DNA from: Amycolatopsis sp. GM8
Lineage (GTDB): Bacteria; Actinomycetota; Actinomycetes; Mycobacteriales; Pseudonocardiaceae
Assembly (NCBI RefSeq): GCF_021653975.1
Contig: NZ_JAJKFK010000002.1
Span: 558,001 to 622,000 of the forward strand
Length of the DNA stretch: 64,000 nt
Reading direction: 5' to 3'
Shown: in pieces, positions 41,336-49,252 of the stretch
Position numbering within the stretch: the stretch's first letter is position 1
How the letters are laid out: each line of letters opens with the position of its first letter
Made by a program: the position numbers and the translations under genes
The notes under the pieces: generated by a model
What the model was told of the DNA's origin: nothing
Databases searched by the model: none
What the model saw: the letters and a program-made list of their open reading frames with translations, nothing else

Positions 41336-42282
41336 CGGAGCCGGTCCGGCGCGTCCGCGAGCGGTTCCGCACCCACCAGCCGGCGGCTGTTGTGCACGAT
41401 CATCAACCGGACCTCCTCGTCCGTGAAACCGTTGTCCAGCAAGCGATCCGCGCAGAGCGGGAGGCCGTCCTCGACCGGCGGGTTGAACGGCTGGCCGAGA
41501 TCGCTGGAAATCACCGAATGTTCCGGCCCGGCGGCGCGGATGTTGCCGAGCCAGACCTCCCAGTCGACCTTGCCGGTGTACGGCGTCGTGAAGCACCGCT
41601 CCAGCAACGCGCCCTTCTCGGCAAGCGCTTTCTGCCGTTCGATGCCGATCCGCTGCGACGTGAATTCCGGGTGGGTGACGACGATCCGCCGCACGCCCTC
41701 GTCGAGCGCGGCGTCGATCACCGCGAACGACTCGTCCTGGTGCAGATGGCCGGTCGCGAGCGTCATGTCGTGCTTCGCGATCAGCCGCAGCACCTGGCGG
41801 GTCCGTTCGAGCACCTTGCCGTCGGCGTCGAGGACGTCGACCGGGTCGGCCGCCATGCCTGCCTCGGCGAGGTCGGCTTGGAGTCGCGCCCACATCGGCG
41901 GTTTGGCGCCTTCGGGTTCCTCGGCCTGGCACTGCCGCTGGTTCGCACTGTCCACTGTGGGCAGCCAGACGAACCGGGCACCGCCGCGGCCGGCGATCTC
42001 GACGGCGATCGGGTTGAGCCCGCCGACGGACGCGTTGAGCGTGATCGCGCCGAGGGCATCGATCCCGGGACGCGCCCGCCGGACCACCTCCGCCCGCTCG
42101 GCGGTCGGCACGTAATGCGACTTGAGCACGAACCCCGCCATGCCGGCGGCTTCGAACCGCTCGGCGAGCGTGACGTCGTCGATCCGCCGTTTCATCACAT
42201 CCGGCGCGACGTGAATGTGCACGTCATAAGCACCTCGGACGAGCTCTCGCGCATGCTCGGAGGGCTGAGGATGGTCGGTCAT
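41332..42282 (-). CDS. DUF6282-family amidohydrolase-like metalloprotein
   Basis: A 316-residue TIM-barrel-like metal-dependent hydrolase. Metal ligands are visible as DVHIHVAPD (HxH near residue 21), KSHYV, ATGHLH, VTHPEF and SSDLGQP. The pattern matches the DUF6282 family of amidohydrolase-type proteins of unknown substrate, usually found in small catabolic operons with ABC transporters. It is the first gene of the operon, its start just downstream of an ATTGTTAACAAT operator that overlaps the predicted -10. Confidence 0.85.
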   Translation of the reverse strand: MTDHPQPSEHARELVRGAYDVHIHVAPDVMKRRIDDVTLAERFEAAGMAGFVLKSHYVPTAERAEVVRRARPGIDALGAITLNASVGGLNPIAVEIAGRGGARFVWLPTVDSANQRQCQAEEPEGAKPPMWARLQADLAEAGMAADPVDVLDADGKVLERTRQVLRLIAKHDMTLATGHLHQDESFAVIDAALDEGVRRIVVTHPEFTSQRIGIERQKALAEKGALLERCFTTPYTGKVDWEVWLGNIRAAGPEHSVISSDLGQPFNPPVEDGLPLCADRLLDNGFTDEEVRLMIVHNSRRLVGAEPLADAPDRLR

Positions 42283-42311
42283 CTGACTCCCTTGACAGCA
42301 TTTCCGACCAA

Positions 42312-42323
42312 ATTGTTAACAAT
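42312..42323. promoter_or_regulatory. GntR operator ATTGTTAACAAT within the hydrolase/ABC promoter
   Basis: A perfect 12-base palindrome. On the minus strand it overlaps a -10 (TAACAA, 42318-42313) spaced 17 bases from a -35 TTGACG (42341-42336). A near-identical site precedes gntR, so the adjacent FadR-type regulator very likely binds both. Confidence 0.7.
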
Positions 42324-42337
42324 CTTGGCGACAGCCG

Positions 42338-42997
42338 TCAAGGGGTAGCTAGGCCATCTGTCTCACGCAAGGCCTTGATCACGCTCTCCAGGTGGGCTCG
42401 CGCCGCCCGCTGGGCTCGCTCAGAATCGTGCGCGCAAATGCTCTCGATGATCTCCAGGTGCTCGGGCAGCGAGACCGACGGCCGGCCCGGCCGCATCGCG
42501 AGCCGGAACTGGTGCCGCACACTCTGCCCGCGCAGCCGTTCCAGCACCTGCGAGGCGGTGTGCTGCGCGCTGATCTCGCGCACGCGCAGGTGCAGCCGCT
42601 GGTTGAGGCCGGAATAGCCGACCACGTCACCGGCGGCGACGGCCGCGCGCATGTCCTCGCCCAGCTTCGCCAGCTCCGCGATCTCCTCGTCGGTGATCCG
42701 CTCGGCCGCCTTGGCCGCGCACAGCGCTTCGAGCATCATCCGCACCTCGGAGATCTCGACGGCCTCTTCGACCGAGACCGCGCGCACCCGGGCGCCGCGG
42801 TTCTGCACGCGTTCGACGAGCCCCTCGTTGGCGAGCTCGATCAGCGCGGCGCGCACGTTCGCCCGGCTCGCCGAGAACTGCGCGGACAGGTCGGCCTCGA
42901 CCAGCCGCTGGTTGGGCACGAACTCGCCGCGGACGATCGCCTCGCGGATCGCGATCACCACCGGCTGCTCGACCTGCGCCTCCGTCACCGCTGCCAC
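42338..42997 (-). CDS. GntR-family (FadR/FCD subfamily) transcriptional regulator
   Basis: A 219-residue regulator: N-terminal winged helix (IREAIVRGEFVPNQRLVEADLSAQFSASRANVRAALIELANEGLVER) and a C-terminal FCD helical effector domain with NQRLHLRVREISAQHTA and RxH-type ligands (VxLPEHLEIIESICAHD), which usually bind a metal and a carboxylate. Divergent from the dehydrogenase gene. ATTGTTAACAAT and ATTGTTGACAAT flank it, suggesting autoregulation and control of both operons. Confidence 0.92.
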   Translation of the reverse strand: MAAVTEAQVEQPVVIAIREAIVRGEFVPNQRLVEADLSAQFSASRANVRAALIELANEGLVERVQNRGARVRAVSVEEAVEISEVRMMLEALCAAKAAERITDEEIAELAKLGEDMRAAVAAGDVVGYSGLNQRLHLRVREISAQHTASQVLERLRGQSVRHQFRLAMRPGRPSVSLPEHLEIIESICAHDSERAQRAARAHLESVIKALRETDGLATP

Positions 42998-43010
42998 TCC
43001 TCAGCCTCAG

Positions 43011-43022
43011 ATTGTTGACAAT
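43011..43022. promoter_or_regulatory. GntR operator ATTGTTGACAAT in the gntR/dehydrogenase promoter
   Basis: The site differs at one central base from the perfect palindrome at 42312. It contains TTGACA (43015-43020), a candidate -35 for the plus-strand dehydrogenase gene, and lies 13 bases upstream of the gntR start on the other strand, so binding could repress both. Confidence 0.68.
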
Positions 43023-43077
43023 TTTGTCTTGGACATCGTCTACTCGATGCTAACCCGCGTACCAGAAGGAGTCTGCT

Positions 43078-43893
43078 ATGTCCGGAACGACAGTCACGAT
43101 CGCGGTCCTCGGTCTCGGGGAGGCGGGCGGCGCGATCGCCCGCGATCTCGTCGCCGCGGGGGCCGTCGTCCGTGGCTACGACCCGGCCGTGCGGGCTACC
43201 GACGGGATCGTCGACACGTCGTCCGAAGCCGAGGCCGCTGAGGGCGCGGACCTGGTGCTGAGCGTGAACAGCGCGACCGCCGCGGTCGGCGCGCTGCGCG
43301 CCGGGCTGCCGAAGACCACCGGGATCTGGGCGGACCTCAACACCGCATCGCCCGGCCTCAAGCGGGAACTGGCCTCGATCGCGGCCGGGGTGCCGTTCAC
43401 CGATATCGCGATCATGGCGCCGGTGCCGGGCAAGGGCCTGCGCGTGCCGATGCTGGCCAGCGGTCCGGCGGCCGAGCCCACCGCCGCGTTGCTGCGCTCG
43501 CTCGGGGCGTCGGTCGAGGTGATGGCGGGCGAAGCGGGGCTGGCCGCGGAACGGAAGTTGTTGCGCAGCGTGTTCTTCAAGGGCATGTCGGCCGCGGTCG
43601 TCGAGGCTTTGGCGGCGGCGCGCGCGGCGGGCTGCGAGGACTGGTTGCGGGAGATCATCGTGCACGAGCTGACCACCGCCGACAAGTCCACAGTGGACAG
43701 GCTGGTGACCGGTTCGTACAAGCATGCCAAGCGCCGCACCACGGAAATGGCCGCGGCTGCGGACATGCTCGGCGAACTCGGCGTGCCCGCGAACGTCGCC
43801 GCGGCCGCCCGGGATCAGCTGGCGAGCTTGTCCGGATCCAACGGCAGGTCGAACGCGACGAGCGTGCCCAGACTCGGCGAAGAGTTGAGGTAG
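43078..43893 (+). CDS. 6-phosphogluconate/3-hydroxyisobutyrate dehydrogenase-like protein (DUF1932 type)
   Basis: A 271-residue beta-hydroxyacid dehydrogenase relative. The NAD site is VLGLGEAGGAIARDL (GxGxxG), followed by ADLNTASPG, FTDIAIMAPVPG and the catalytic-type Lys in ERKLLRSVFFKGM. The C-terminal helices fit the DUF1932 (PF09130) domain. It is probably oxidising a hydroxyacid generated from the compound imported by the ABC system. Its last 79 bases overlap the convergent kinase gene. Confidence 0.85.
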   Translation: MSGTTVTIAVLGLGEAGGAIARDLVAAGAVVRGYDPAVRATDGIVDTSSEAEAAEGADLVLSVNSATAAVGALRAGLPKTTGIWADLNTASPGLKRELASIAAGVPFTDIAIMAPVPGKGLRVPMLASGPAAEPTAALLRSLGASVEVMAGEAGLAAERKLLRSVFFKGMSAAVVEALAAARAAGCEDWLREIIVHELTTADKSTVDRLVTGSYKHAKRRTTEMAAAADMLGELGVPANVAAAARDQLASLSGSNGRSNATSVPRLGEELR

Positions 43894-44990
43894 AACCTCC
43901 CGCCGGCGGCCTTCGCCCGCTCGGCGAGATGCCGCAGCCCGCGGGTCTCGACCCCCTGCGGCACGCCGGAACCGTTGTCCCGCACGCGAAGCCGTACCTC
44001 GCGGGCGTCCCGGTGCAGGGTCACCCTGGTTTCGCTGGCACCCGAGTGACGGACCACATTGGACAGTGCTTCGCGCAGCGCGGCCCGGATGTGGTCGGCA
44101 CGCTCGGCCGGGATGTCGGCGAACTCGCCGGACAGCTCCAGCGTCGGCGGAAAGCCCAGCAGTTCCTCGGCGATGCGCACCTCGCCGCGAGCGGACTCGG
44201 CGAGATCCGTCTTCGGTAGCGCGTTCGACGCAGCCTCCAGCTCCGGCGCGGGCGAACGCAGGCTGTGCACCGTCCCGCGAATCTCCGCAATGGTCTGGTC
44301 CAGTTGGTCGATCGCCTCACCGAGCCGGGTCGCGTCGGTGCCGGCGAACCGCTTGCGCATCCGCCGCCGGACGCGGTCGAGCTGCATGCCGGCCGCGTAC
44401 AACCGCTGCACGATCACGTCGTGCAACTCGCGCGCGATGCGCTCGCGCTCCTCGTACAGCGTCACGCGGTGCCGCGCGTTGGCGCCTTCGGCCAGTGCCA
44501 GCACCACGCCGACCTGCGCGGCGAACGCGCTCAGTACCTCGACCGTGCCCGCGGAGAAACCCTCGGCGCCGTGCTTGCGATACACGGCCAGCGCCCCCAG
44601 CACCCGGCCGCCGGTGCCGAACGGGACGGCCGCGAAGGGGCCGTAACCGCGCAGCTCGTCGGGCACGTGCGGCGCTGTCCGCGGGTCGATCGTGAAGTCG
44701 TCGGTCACCACGGTCTCGCCGCCGTGCGCGACCTGGCCCGCGGCGGAGTCGGGGGGCAGCAGCAGGCCGTGCACGTCCGTGGTCTGCGGTCCGGCTCCGG
44801 CTTCGATGGACACGCTGCCGTCGTCGGTGCGCACCATGATCAGGCCGAGGTCGGCATGCGCGAACTCGACCGCCTTGTGCACGACCGAGGCCAGCACGGC
44901 GTCGGGCTCGTCGCCGGAGAGCGCGGCCGTGGTGATGTCGGTGGCCGCGGACAGCGCCTGGGCGGCAAACATGGGTTCCATCAGCGACAT
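43815..44990 (-). CDS. DosS-like sensor histidine kinase (single GAF)
   Basis: A 391-residue soluble histidine kinase: one GAF domain (about 15-165), dimerisation domain with the phospho-acceptor His 190 in ERERIARELHDVIVQRLYA, and an HATPase ending with VRDNGSGVPQGVETRGLRHLAERA and GTLVAFDLP. This is the NarX/DosS type that phosphorylates NarL/DosR regulators. DosS and DosT have two GAF domains with heme in the first; here only one, resembling the non-heme GAF-B, is present. The ATG shares one base with the cydDC stop (TGATG), so it is part of the cyd operon. The regulator at 37.5 kb is the probable partner. Confidence 0.88.
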   Translation of the reverse strand: MSLMEPMFAAQALSAATDITTAALSGDEPDAVLASVVHKAVEFAHADLGLIMVRTDDGSVSIEAGAGPQTTDVHGLLLPPDSAAGQVAHGGETVVTDDFTIDPRTAPHVPDELRGYGPFAAVPFGTGGRVLGALAVYRKHGAEGFSAGTVEVLSAFAAQVGVVLALAEGANARHRVTLYEERERIARELHDVIVQRLYAAGMQLDRVRRRMRKRFAGTDATRLGEAIDQLDQTIAEIRGTVHSLRSPAPELEAASNALPKTDLAESARGEVRIAEELLGFPPTLELSGEFADIPAERADHIRAALREALSNVVRHSGASETRVTLHRDAREVRLRVRDNGSGVPQGVETRGLRHLAERAKAAGGRFYLNSSPSLGTLVAFDLPLDPDKLAS

Positions 44991-47900
44991 CAAGAGTAGA
45001 CGCCTTCCGGAACCCGGGTGTGCACGTGACCGTCGCGGACTTCCCAGACGACATCGGCCCCGGCCGCTTCGTCCGGATGGTGCGTCACCTGTACCACGGT
45101 GTGCCCGGCGAGTGCGGTGCGCAGGTTCGCGCGCAGCTCCCGCGCGGTCGGTTCGTCGAGGTGCGCGGTCGGCTCGTCGAGCAGCACCAGCTTCGACTTC
45201 GGCACCGCGACGAGGGCGCGGGCGAGCGCGAGCCGCTGGGCCTGGCCGCCGGACAGGCCGCTGCCCGCGCTGCCGAGCAGGGTGTCGAGCGGCAGGTCGA
45301 GGCACGCCAGGCGGAGGGCTTCGGTGAGCTGCGCGTCGGTCGCGTGCGGGTCGGCGAGCCGGAGGTTCTCCGCGACGGTCGTCGACACGAGTTGCGGATC
45401 CTGCGGTGCCCAGGCGATCTCGGCCGGGACGCGCGCTGTGGCGGGCGTCAGGAACCCGAGCAGCGCGGCGAGCAGGGTCGACTTCCCGGCTCCCGATTCA
45501 CCGACCACCGCGACGTGGGTGCCCGGCGGGATCTCCAGATCGACCTCGCGCAGCACCGGTTCTCCTTGCGGCCACGCGATATCGCCGCGCAGCAGGACGT
45601 GATCGCCGTGCTCGGGCTGTTGGGCCGACGGCGTCTCGATGTCGAGCCGCGCGCGGGCGTCGCGCAGCGCGTCCCAGTGCTGCGCGACGGGCGGCACCAT
45701 GGTGATGACCTCGGCCAGCGCGAGTGGGATGAGGGCGACCACCGGCACCAGCGCCGCGTCGAGGCGCCCGGCCGCGAGCCAGGTACTCACCACTGCGGCG
45801 AGCCCGGTGACCAGCACGATCAGCCCGTCGGCCGCGCCGGCGCCGAACGCCTGCCGCCGTGCCTGGGCGACGAGTTCCGCGTCGGTGGCGGCGAGGTCTT
45901 CGCGCCTGCCGCGGTACCGGTCGAAGGCCAGCAACTCGGCGGCCCTCTCGAACAGGTCGAATACTTTCGCGTTCACGGCGCGGCGTCCTCGCGCGAGCGC
46001 GGCGGTGGCGCGGCGCTCCAGCCTGAGGGCGAGCAGCGGTGCGGCGACCGCGCCGAGCAGGACGGCGACCGCGAGCGCGAGTCCGGCGGGCGGCAGCAGC
46101 ACGGTCTGTACGACGATCGCGCAGGCGAGCACGATTCCCGCGACGAGCGGCGGGGTGAGCACGCGGGGCAGCAGATCGCGCACGGTGTCGACGTCGGCGA
46201 CCAGCCGGCGCTGGCTCTCGCCGTGCCGCAGGCTGTGCGCGGGGCCCAGTCGTACCAACGTTTTCCACAGATCGACGCGAAGCCGTCCGGCGATCCGGAA
46301 GGCCGCGTCGTGGGTGGTGAGGCGCTCGGCGTAGCGCAGTCCGGCGCGGCCGAGCCCGAACGCGCGCACGCCCACGACGGCGACCGTCAGTGTCAGGATC
46401 GGCGGCTGTTGCGCGGCTTTCGCGATCAGCCAGCCGGAGGTCGCGGTGAGCGCGAGCCCCGCGACGAGTGCGAGCGCGCCGAGGACGGCGCCGCCGAGAA
46501 AGCGCTTACTGGGCAGGCGGCGCATCCGCGTCGCGGCACGTGCTGCTGATTGTGCGATCGGGAGGACGGACTTCCCGGGCCGAGCCGTCGTCGCCTCCGG
46601 CCGCTCGTGTGCGGCGATGATCACCGCCGCACCCCGGCGGCGCGCGTCGTCGATCGCGGTCATGACCCGGGCGGCGTTGCCGGCGTCGAGATGCGCGGTC
46701 GGTTCGTCGAACAGCAGCAGCCACGCGTCACGCGCCAACGCCCGCGCGACGGCCACCCGTTGCCGTTGGCCGAGCGACAACTGATCGAGCCGCGCGGACT
46801 CGAACCCCGCGAGGTTCAGCTGGTCGAGCAGCTCGGTGGAGGCACCTCGCAGCTCCTCGGCCACCGTCTCGCTCGTGAACACCGGCGACTGCGGCACCCA
46901 CGCGACCCCACGCCGGAACGCCGACATCCGGATCTCCGGAAGATCGACATCCGAAATGGTGACATGACCGCCGTCGGGCCGGACGAAGCCCAGCAGCACG
47001 GCGAGCGTCGTCGATTTCCCGGCGCCGCTGGGCGACCGCAGCCAGGTGATCTCACCGGGCCGCGCGACGAACGACTCCCCGTCCGGCGCGAACCCGTTGC
47101 GGCGCAACACCTGCAGGCCCTCGACGCGGATCTCCCCCGGTTCGGGAACCCGCGTGCCGTCGGGCGCGACGGGTAGCGCGAGGACGTCGGCGACCCGGCG
47201 GACCGCCTCGACCCCATCCTCACTGGCGTGGAACGCGGCGCCGACCGACCGCAGCGGCTGGTAACACTCGGGCGCGAGGATCAGCACGCCGAGGCCGATC
47301 ACGAGCGGCAGATCGCCCGCGACGAGCCGGACGCCGATGAGCACGGCGACCAGCGCGACCGACAGGGTCGCGGCCAGCTCCAGCACAAAGGCCGAGGAGA
47401 ACGCGACTTTCAGCGTTTTCAGCGTGGCGCGGCGGTGCCGCTCGGACACCAGACGGACCGTCTCGGCCTGTGCCTCCGCGCGCCGGAATGCCGCGAGCAC
47501 CGGCAGTGCGCGGACGAGTTCCAGCAGCTGTCCGGAAAGCCGGTGCAGCGCGTCGGTCGCGGCGGCCGAGCGGGCGGCGGTGTACTTGCCGACGAGGATC
47601 GCGAACAGTGGCAGCAGGGGCACGGTCAGCGCGATGATCACCGCGGACGGCCAGTCGGCGAACAGGATCGCGGCGCCCGCGCCGAGCGGCACGACGGCAG
47701 CCGTGACGAGCGCGGGCAGGTAGTCGGTGAAGTAGGCGTCGAGCGCGTCGAGTCCCTTGGTGGCCAGGGAAGTCAGCTCGGCGGGGCCACGTCCGGCGAT
47801 CCATTCCGGGCCGAGCCGCAGCGTGTGGTCGACGGTCTTCGCGCGCAACTCCTCCTTGGCACCGGCGGCGGCGCGGGCGGCGACGACGCGCATCGCCCAG

Positions 47901-48178
47901 GTGATCAGCGCGCGAGCGAGCACGACGGCCGCCAGCACGGCCAGCTCGGTCGCCGGGAAGGCATGACCCTCGACGACCGCCGTCGCGGCGGAGGCGAGCA
48001 GGAACGCCTGCGCCACCAGCGCGGCGGCGCCAGCCAGGGCCAGGAGAGCGGCAAGGGCAAGCGCCCGGCGCGCGGCCGCGGAGAGGGCCGGCAACGCGCC
48101 GAGCGGTCCCTTTCCCGGGCGCCCTGTGTCCGTTGTGGACACGTTGGCGGGAAGGGTGGTGCGTCCGGGAAAGATCAT
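44990..48178 (-). CDS. cydDC: fused CydDC cysteine/glutathione ABC exporter for cytochrome bd assembly
   Basis: A 1062-residue fusion of the two half-transporters CydD and CydC, each a six-helix domain plus ATPase. The first ATPase has Walker A SPSGAGKST, signature LSLGQRQRVAVARAL and Walker B LLLFDEPTAHLD; the second has GESGAGKST, LSGGQAQRLALARAL and LVLLDEPTAHLD. CydDC exports cysteine/glutathione (or in actinomycetes presumably other thiols), needed to insert heme into cytochrome bd. Fused cydDC is usual in streptomycetes. The 5' end overlaps cydB by 4 bases and the 3' end the kinase by 1. Confidence 0.95.
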   Translation of the reverse strand: MIFPGRTTLPANVSTTDTGRPGKGPLGALPALSAAARRALALAALLALAGAAALVAQAFLLASAATAVVEGHAFPATELAVLAAVVLARALITWAMRVVAARAAAGAKEELRAKTVDHTLRLGPEWIAGRGPAELTSLATKGLDALDAYFTDYLPALVTAAVVPLGAGAAILFADWPSAVIIALTVPLLPLFAILVGKYTAARSAAATDALHRLSGQLLELVRALPVLAAFRRAEAQAETVRLVSERHRRATLKTLKVAFSSAFVLELAATLSVALVAVLIGVRLVAGDLPLVIGLGVLILAPECYQPLRSVGAAFHASEDGVEAVRRVADVLALPVAPDGTRVPEPGEIRVEGLQVLRRNGFAPDGESFVARPGEITWLRSPSGAGKSTTLAVLLGFVRPDGGHVTISDVDLPEIRMSAFRRGVAWVPQSPVFTSETVAEELRGASTELLDQLNLAGFESARLDQLSLGQRQRVAVARALARDAWLLLFDEPTAHLDAGNAARVMTAIDDARRRGAAVIIAAHERPEATTARPGKSVLPIAQSAARAATRMRRLPSKRFLGGAVLGALALVAGLALTATSGWLIAKAAQQPPILTLTVAVVGVRAFGLGRAGLRYAERLTTHDAAFRIAGRLRVDLWKTLVRLGPAHSLRHGESQRRLVADVDTVRDLLPRVLTPPLVAGIVLACAIVVQTVLLPPAGLALAVAVLLGAVAAPLLALRLERRATAALARGRRAVNAKVFDLFERAAELLAFDRYRGRREDLAATDAELVAQARRQAFGAGAADGLIVLVTGLAAVVSTWLAAGRLDAALVPVVALIPLALAEVITMVPPVAQHWDALRDARARLDIETPSAQQPEHGDHVLLRGDIAWPQGEPVLREVDLEIPPGTHVAVVGESGAGKSTLLAALLGFLTPATARVPAEIAWAPQDPQLVSTTVAENLRLADPHATDAQLTEALRLACLDLPLDTLLGSAGSGLSGGQAQRLALARALVAVPKSKLVLLDEPTAHLDEPTARELRANLRTALAGHTVVQVTHHPDEAAGADVVWEVRDGHVHTRVPEGVYS

Positions 48179-49182
48179 GGGGTGTGCACCGGCGGGATCT
48201 GGGCGGTGCTGATCCGCTTGCGGAACACCCAGTAGGTCCAGCCCTGGTAGATGAGCACGGCGGGCGCGCCGAACGCGCCGACCCAGGACATGACTTCCAG
48301 CGTGTAGTGGCTCGACGCCGCGTTGGCGATGGTCAGCGAGTTCGCCGGGTCCACAGTGGACGGAAGGACATCCGGGTAGAGCACGCCGAACAACGTCACG
48401 ACCGCGGCCGCGATGGTGACGCCGAACGCCGCGAACGCCTGCCCGTCGCGGTCGGTGACCAGCCTGAGCCACGCGAAAACCGCTGCGGCGACGGAGATCG
48501 CGAGCGTGACGAGTGTCCACAGTGAACCCCCACGCAGCTGCACGACCACGAGCAGCGCGACGAGCGGGAGCACTGCGATCGGGAGCGCGCGGATGGCCAG
48601 CCGCCGCGCGCGTTCCCGCAGTTCACTGCGGGTCTTGAGGGTGAGGAACACCGCGCCGTGCACGAACGAGAACCCGACGATCGCGAGCGCGCCGAGCAGC
48701 GTGTCCCAGCGGACCGCCGCGAACGCGGACCCGATCCGGTTGCCGTGCGCGTCCAGCGGCAGGCCGAGCACGCTGGTCGTGAGCAGTAGTCCGACGCCCA
48801 GCGGCGGGATCCACGAGCCGATCATGATCACGCGATCCCAGTTGCGGCGCCAGCGCAGCGAGTCGACCTTGCCGCGATACTCGAACGCCACCCCGCGCCC
48901 GATCAGCGCGAGCAGCACGAGGAGGAGCGGCAGGTACGCGCCGGAGAAGAGCGAGGCGTACCAGCCGGGGAAGGCCGCGAACATCGCGCCGGCCGCGACG
49001 ATGATCCACACCTCGTTGCCGTCCCATACCGGGCCGATCGTGTTGATCATGACGCGGCGCTCGGTGTCGTCGCGGCCGAGCACGGGCAGCAGCATGCCGA
49101 CGCCGAAGTCGAACCCTTCGAGGAACAGGTAGCCGAGCCAGAAGAACACGATGATGCAGAACCACACGGTTTCGAGGGTCAT
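48175..49182 (-). CDS. cydB: cytochrome bd oxidase subunit II
   Basis: A 335-residue subunit of cytochrome bd ubiquinol/menaquinol oxidase, with eight to nine transmembrane segments. Recognisable are WFCIIVFFWLGYLFLEGFDFGVGML at the N-terminus, TIGPVWDGNEVWII and the family FSFVHGAVFLTLKT. It works with CydA to reduce oxygen to water at high affinity without pumping protons. It lies between cydA (70 bases upstream) and cydDC (4-base overlap). Confidence 0.96.
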   Translation of the reverse strand: MTLETVWFCIIVFFWLGYLFLEGFDFGVGMLLPVLGRDDTERRVMINTIGPVWDGNEVWIIVAAGAMFAAFPGWYASLFSGAYLPLLLVLLALIGRGVAFEYRGKVDSLRWRRNWDRVIMIGSWIPPLGVGLLLTTSVLGLPLDAHGNRIGSAFAAVRWDTLLGALAIVGFSFVHGAVFLTLKTRSELRERARRLAIRALPIAVLPLVALLVVVQLRGGSLWTLVTLAISVAAAVFAWLRLVTDRDGQAFAAFGVTIAAAVVTLFGVLYPDVLPSTVDPANSLTIANAASSHYTLEVMSWVGAFGAPAVLIYQGWTYWVFRKRISTAQIPPVHTP

Positions 49183-49197
49183 CGTCCCTCCCCAGGG

Positions 49198-49237
49198 TTA
49201 TCCACAAGGTTGTGCACAAATCGCGTAGTTATCCACA
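49198..49237. promoter_or_regulatory. DnaA-box-like cluster between cydA and cydB
   Basis: Within 40 bases are two exact copies of TTATCCACA (49198-49206, 49229-49237) and the palindrome TTGTGCACAA (49210-49219). Both the 9-mers match the classical DnaA box; read on the operon strand they are TGTGGATAA. This is the only AT-richer gap in the cyd operon. Whether DnaA or a redox regulator binds is not decided from sequence. Confidence 0.5.
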
Positions 49238-49252
49238 TGCTGTACACACTCC

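Noticed and set aside
49198-49237. Chromosomal replication origin
   Set aside because: DnaA-box-like 9-mers occur but only three, with no dnaA or dnaN gene nearby, inside a respiratory operon.
49198-49237. Rex operator (TTGTGAA-N4-TTCACAA)
   Set aside because: The half-sites TTGTG and CACAA occur but not with the Rex spacing and inner bases; kept only as an alternative.
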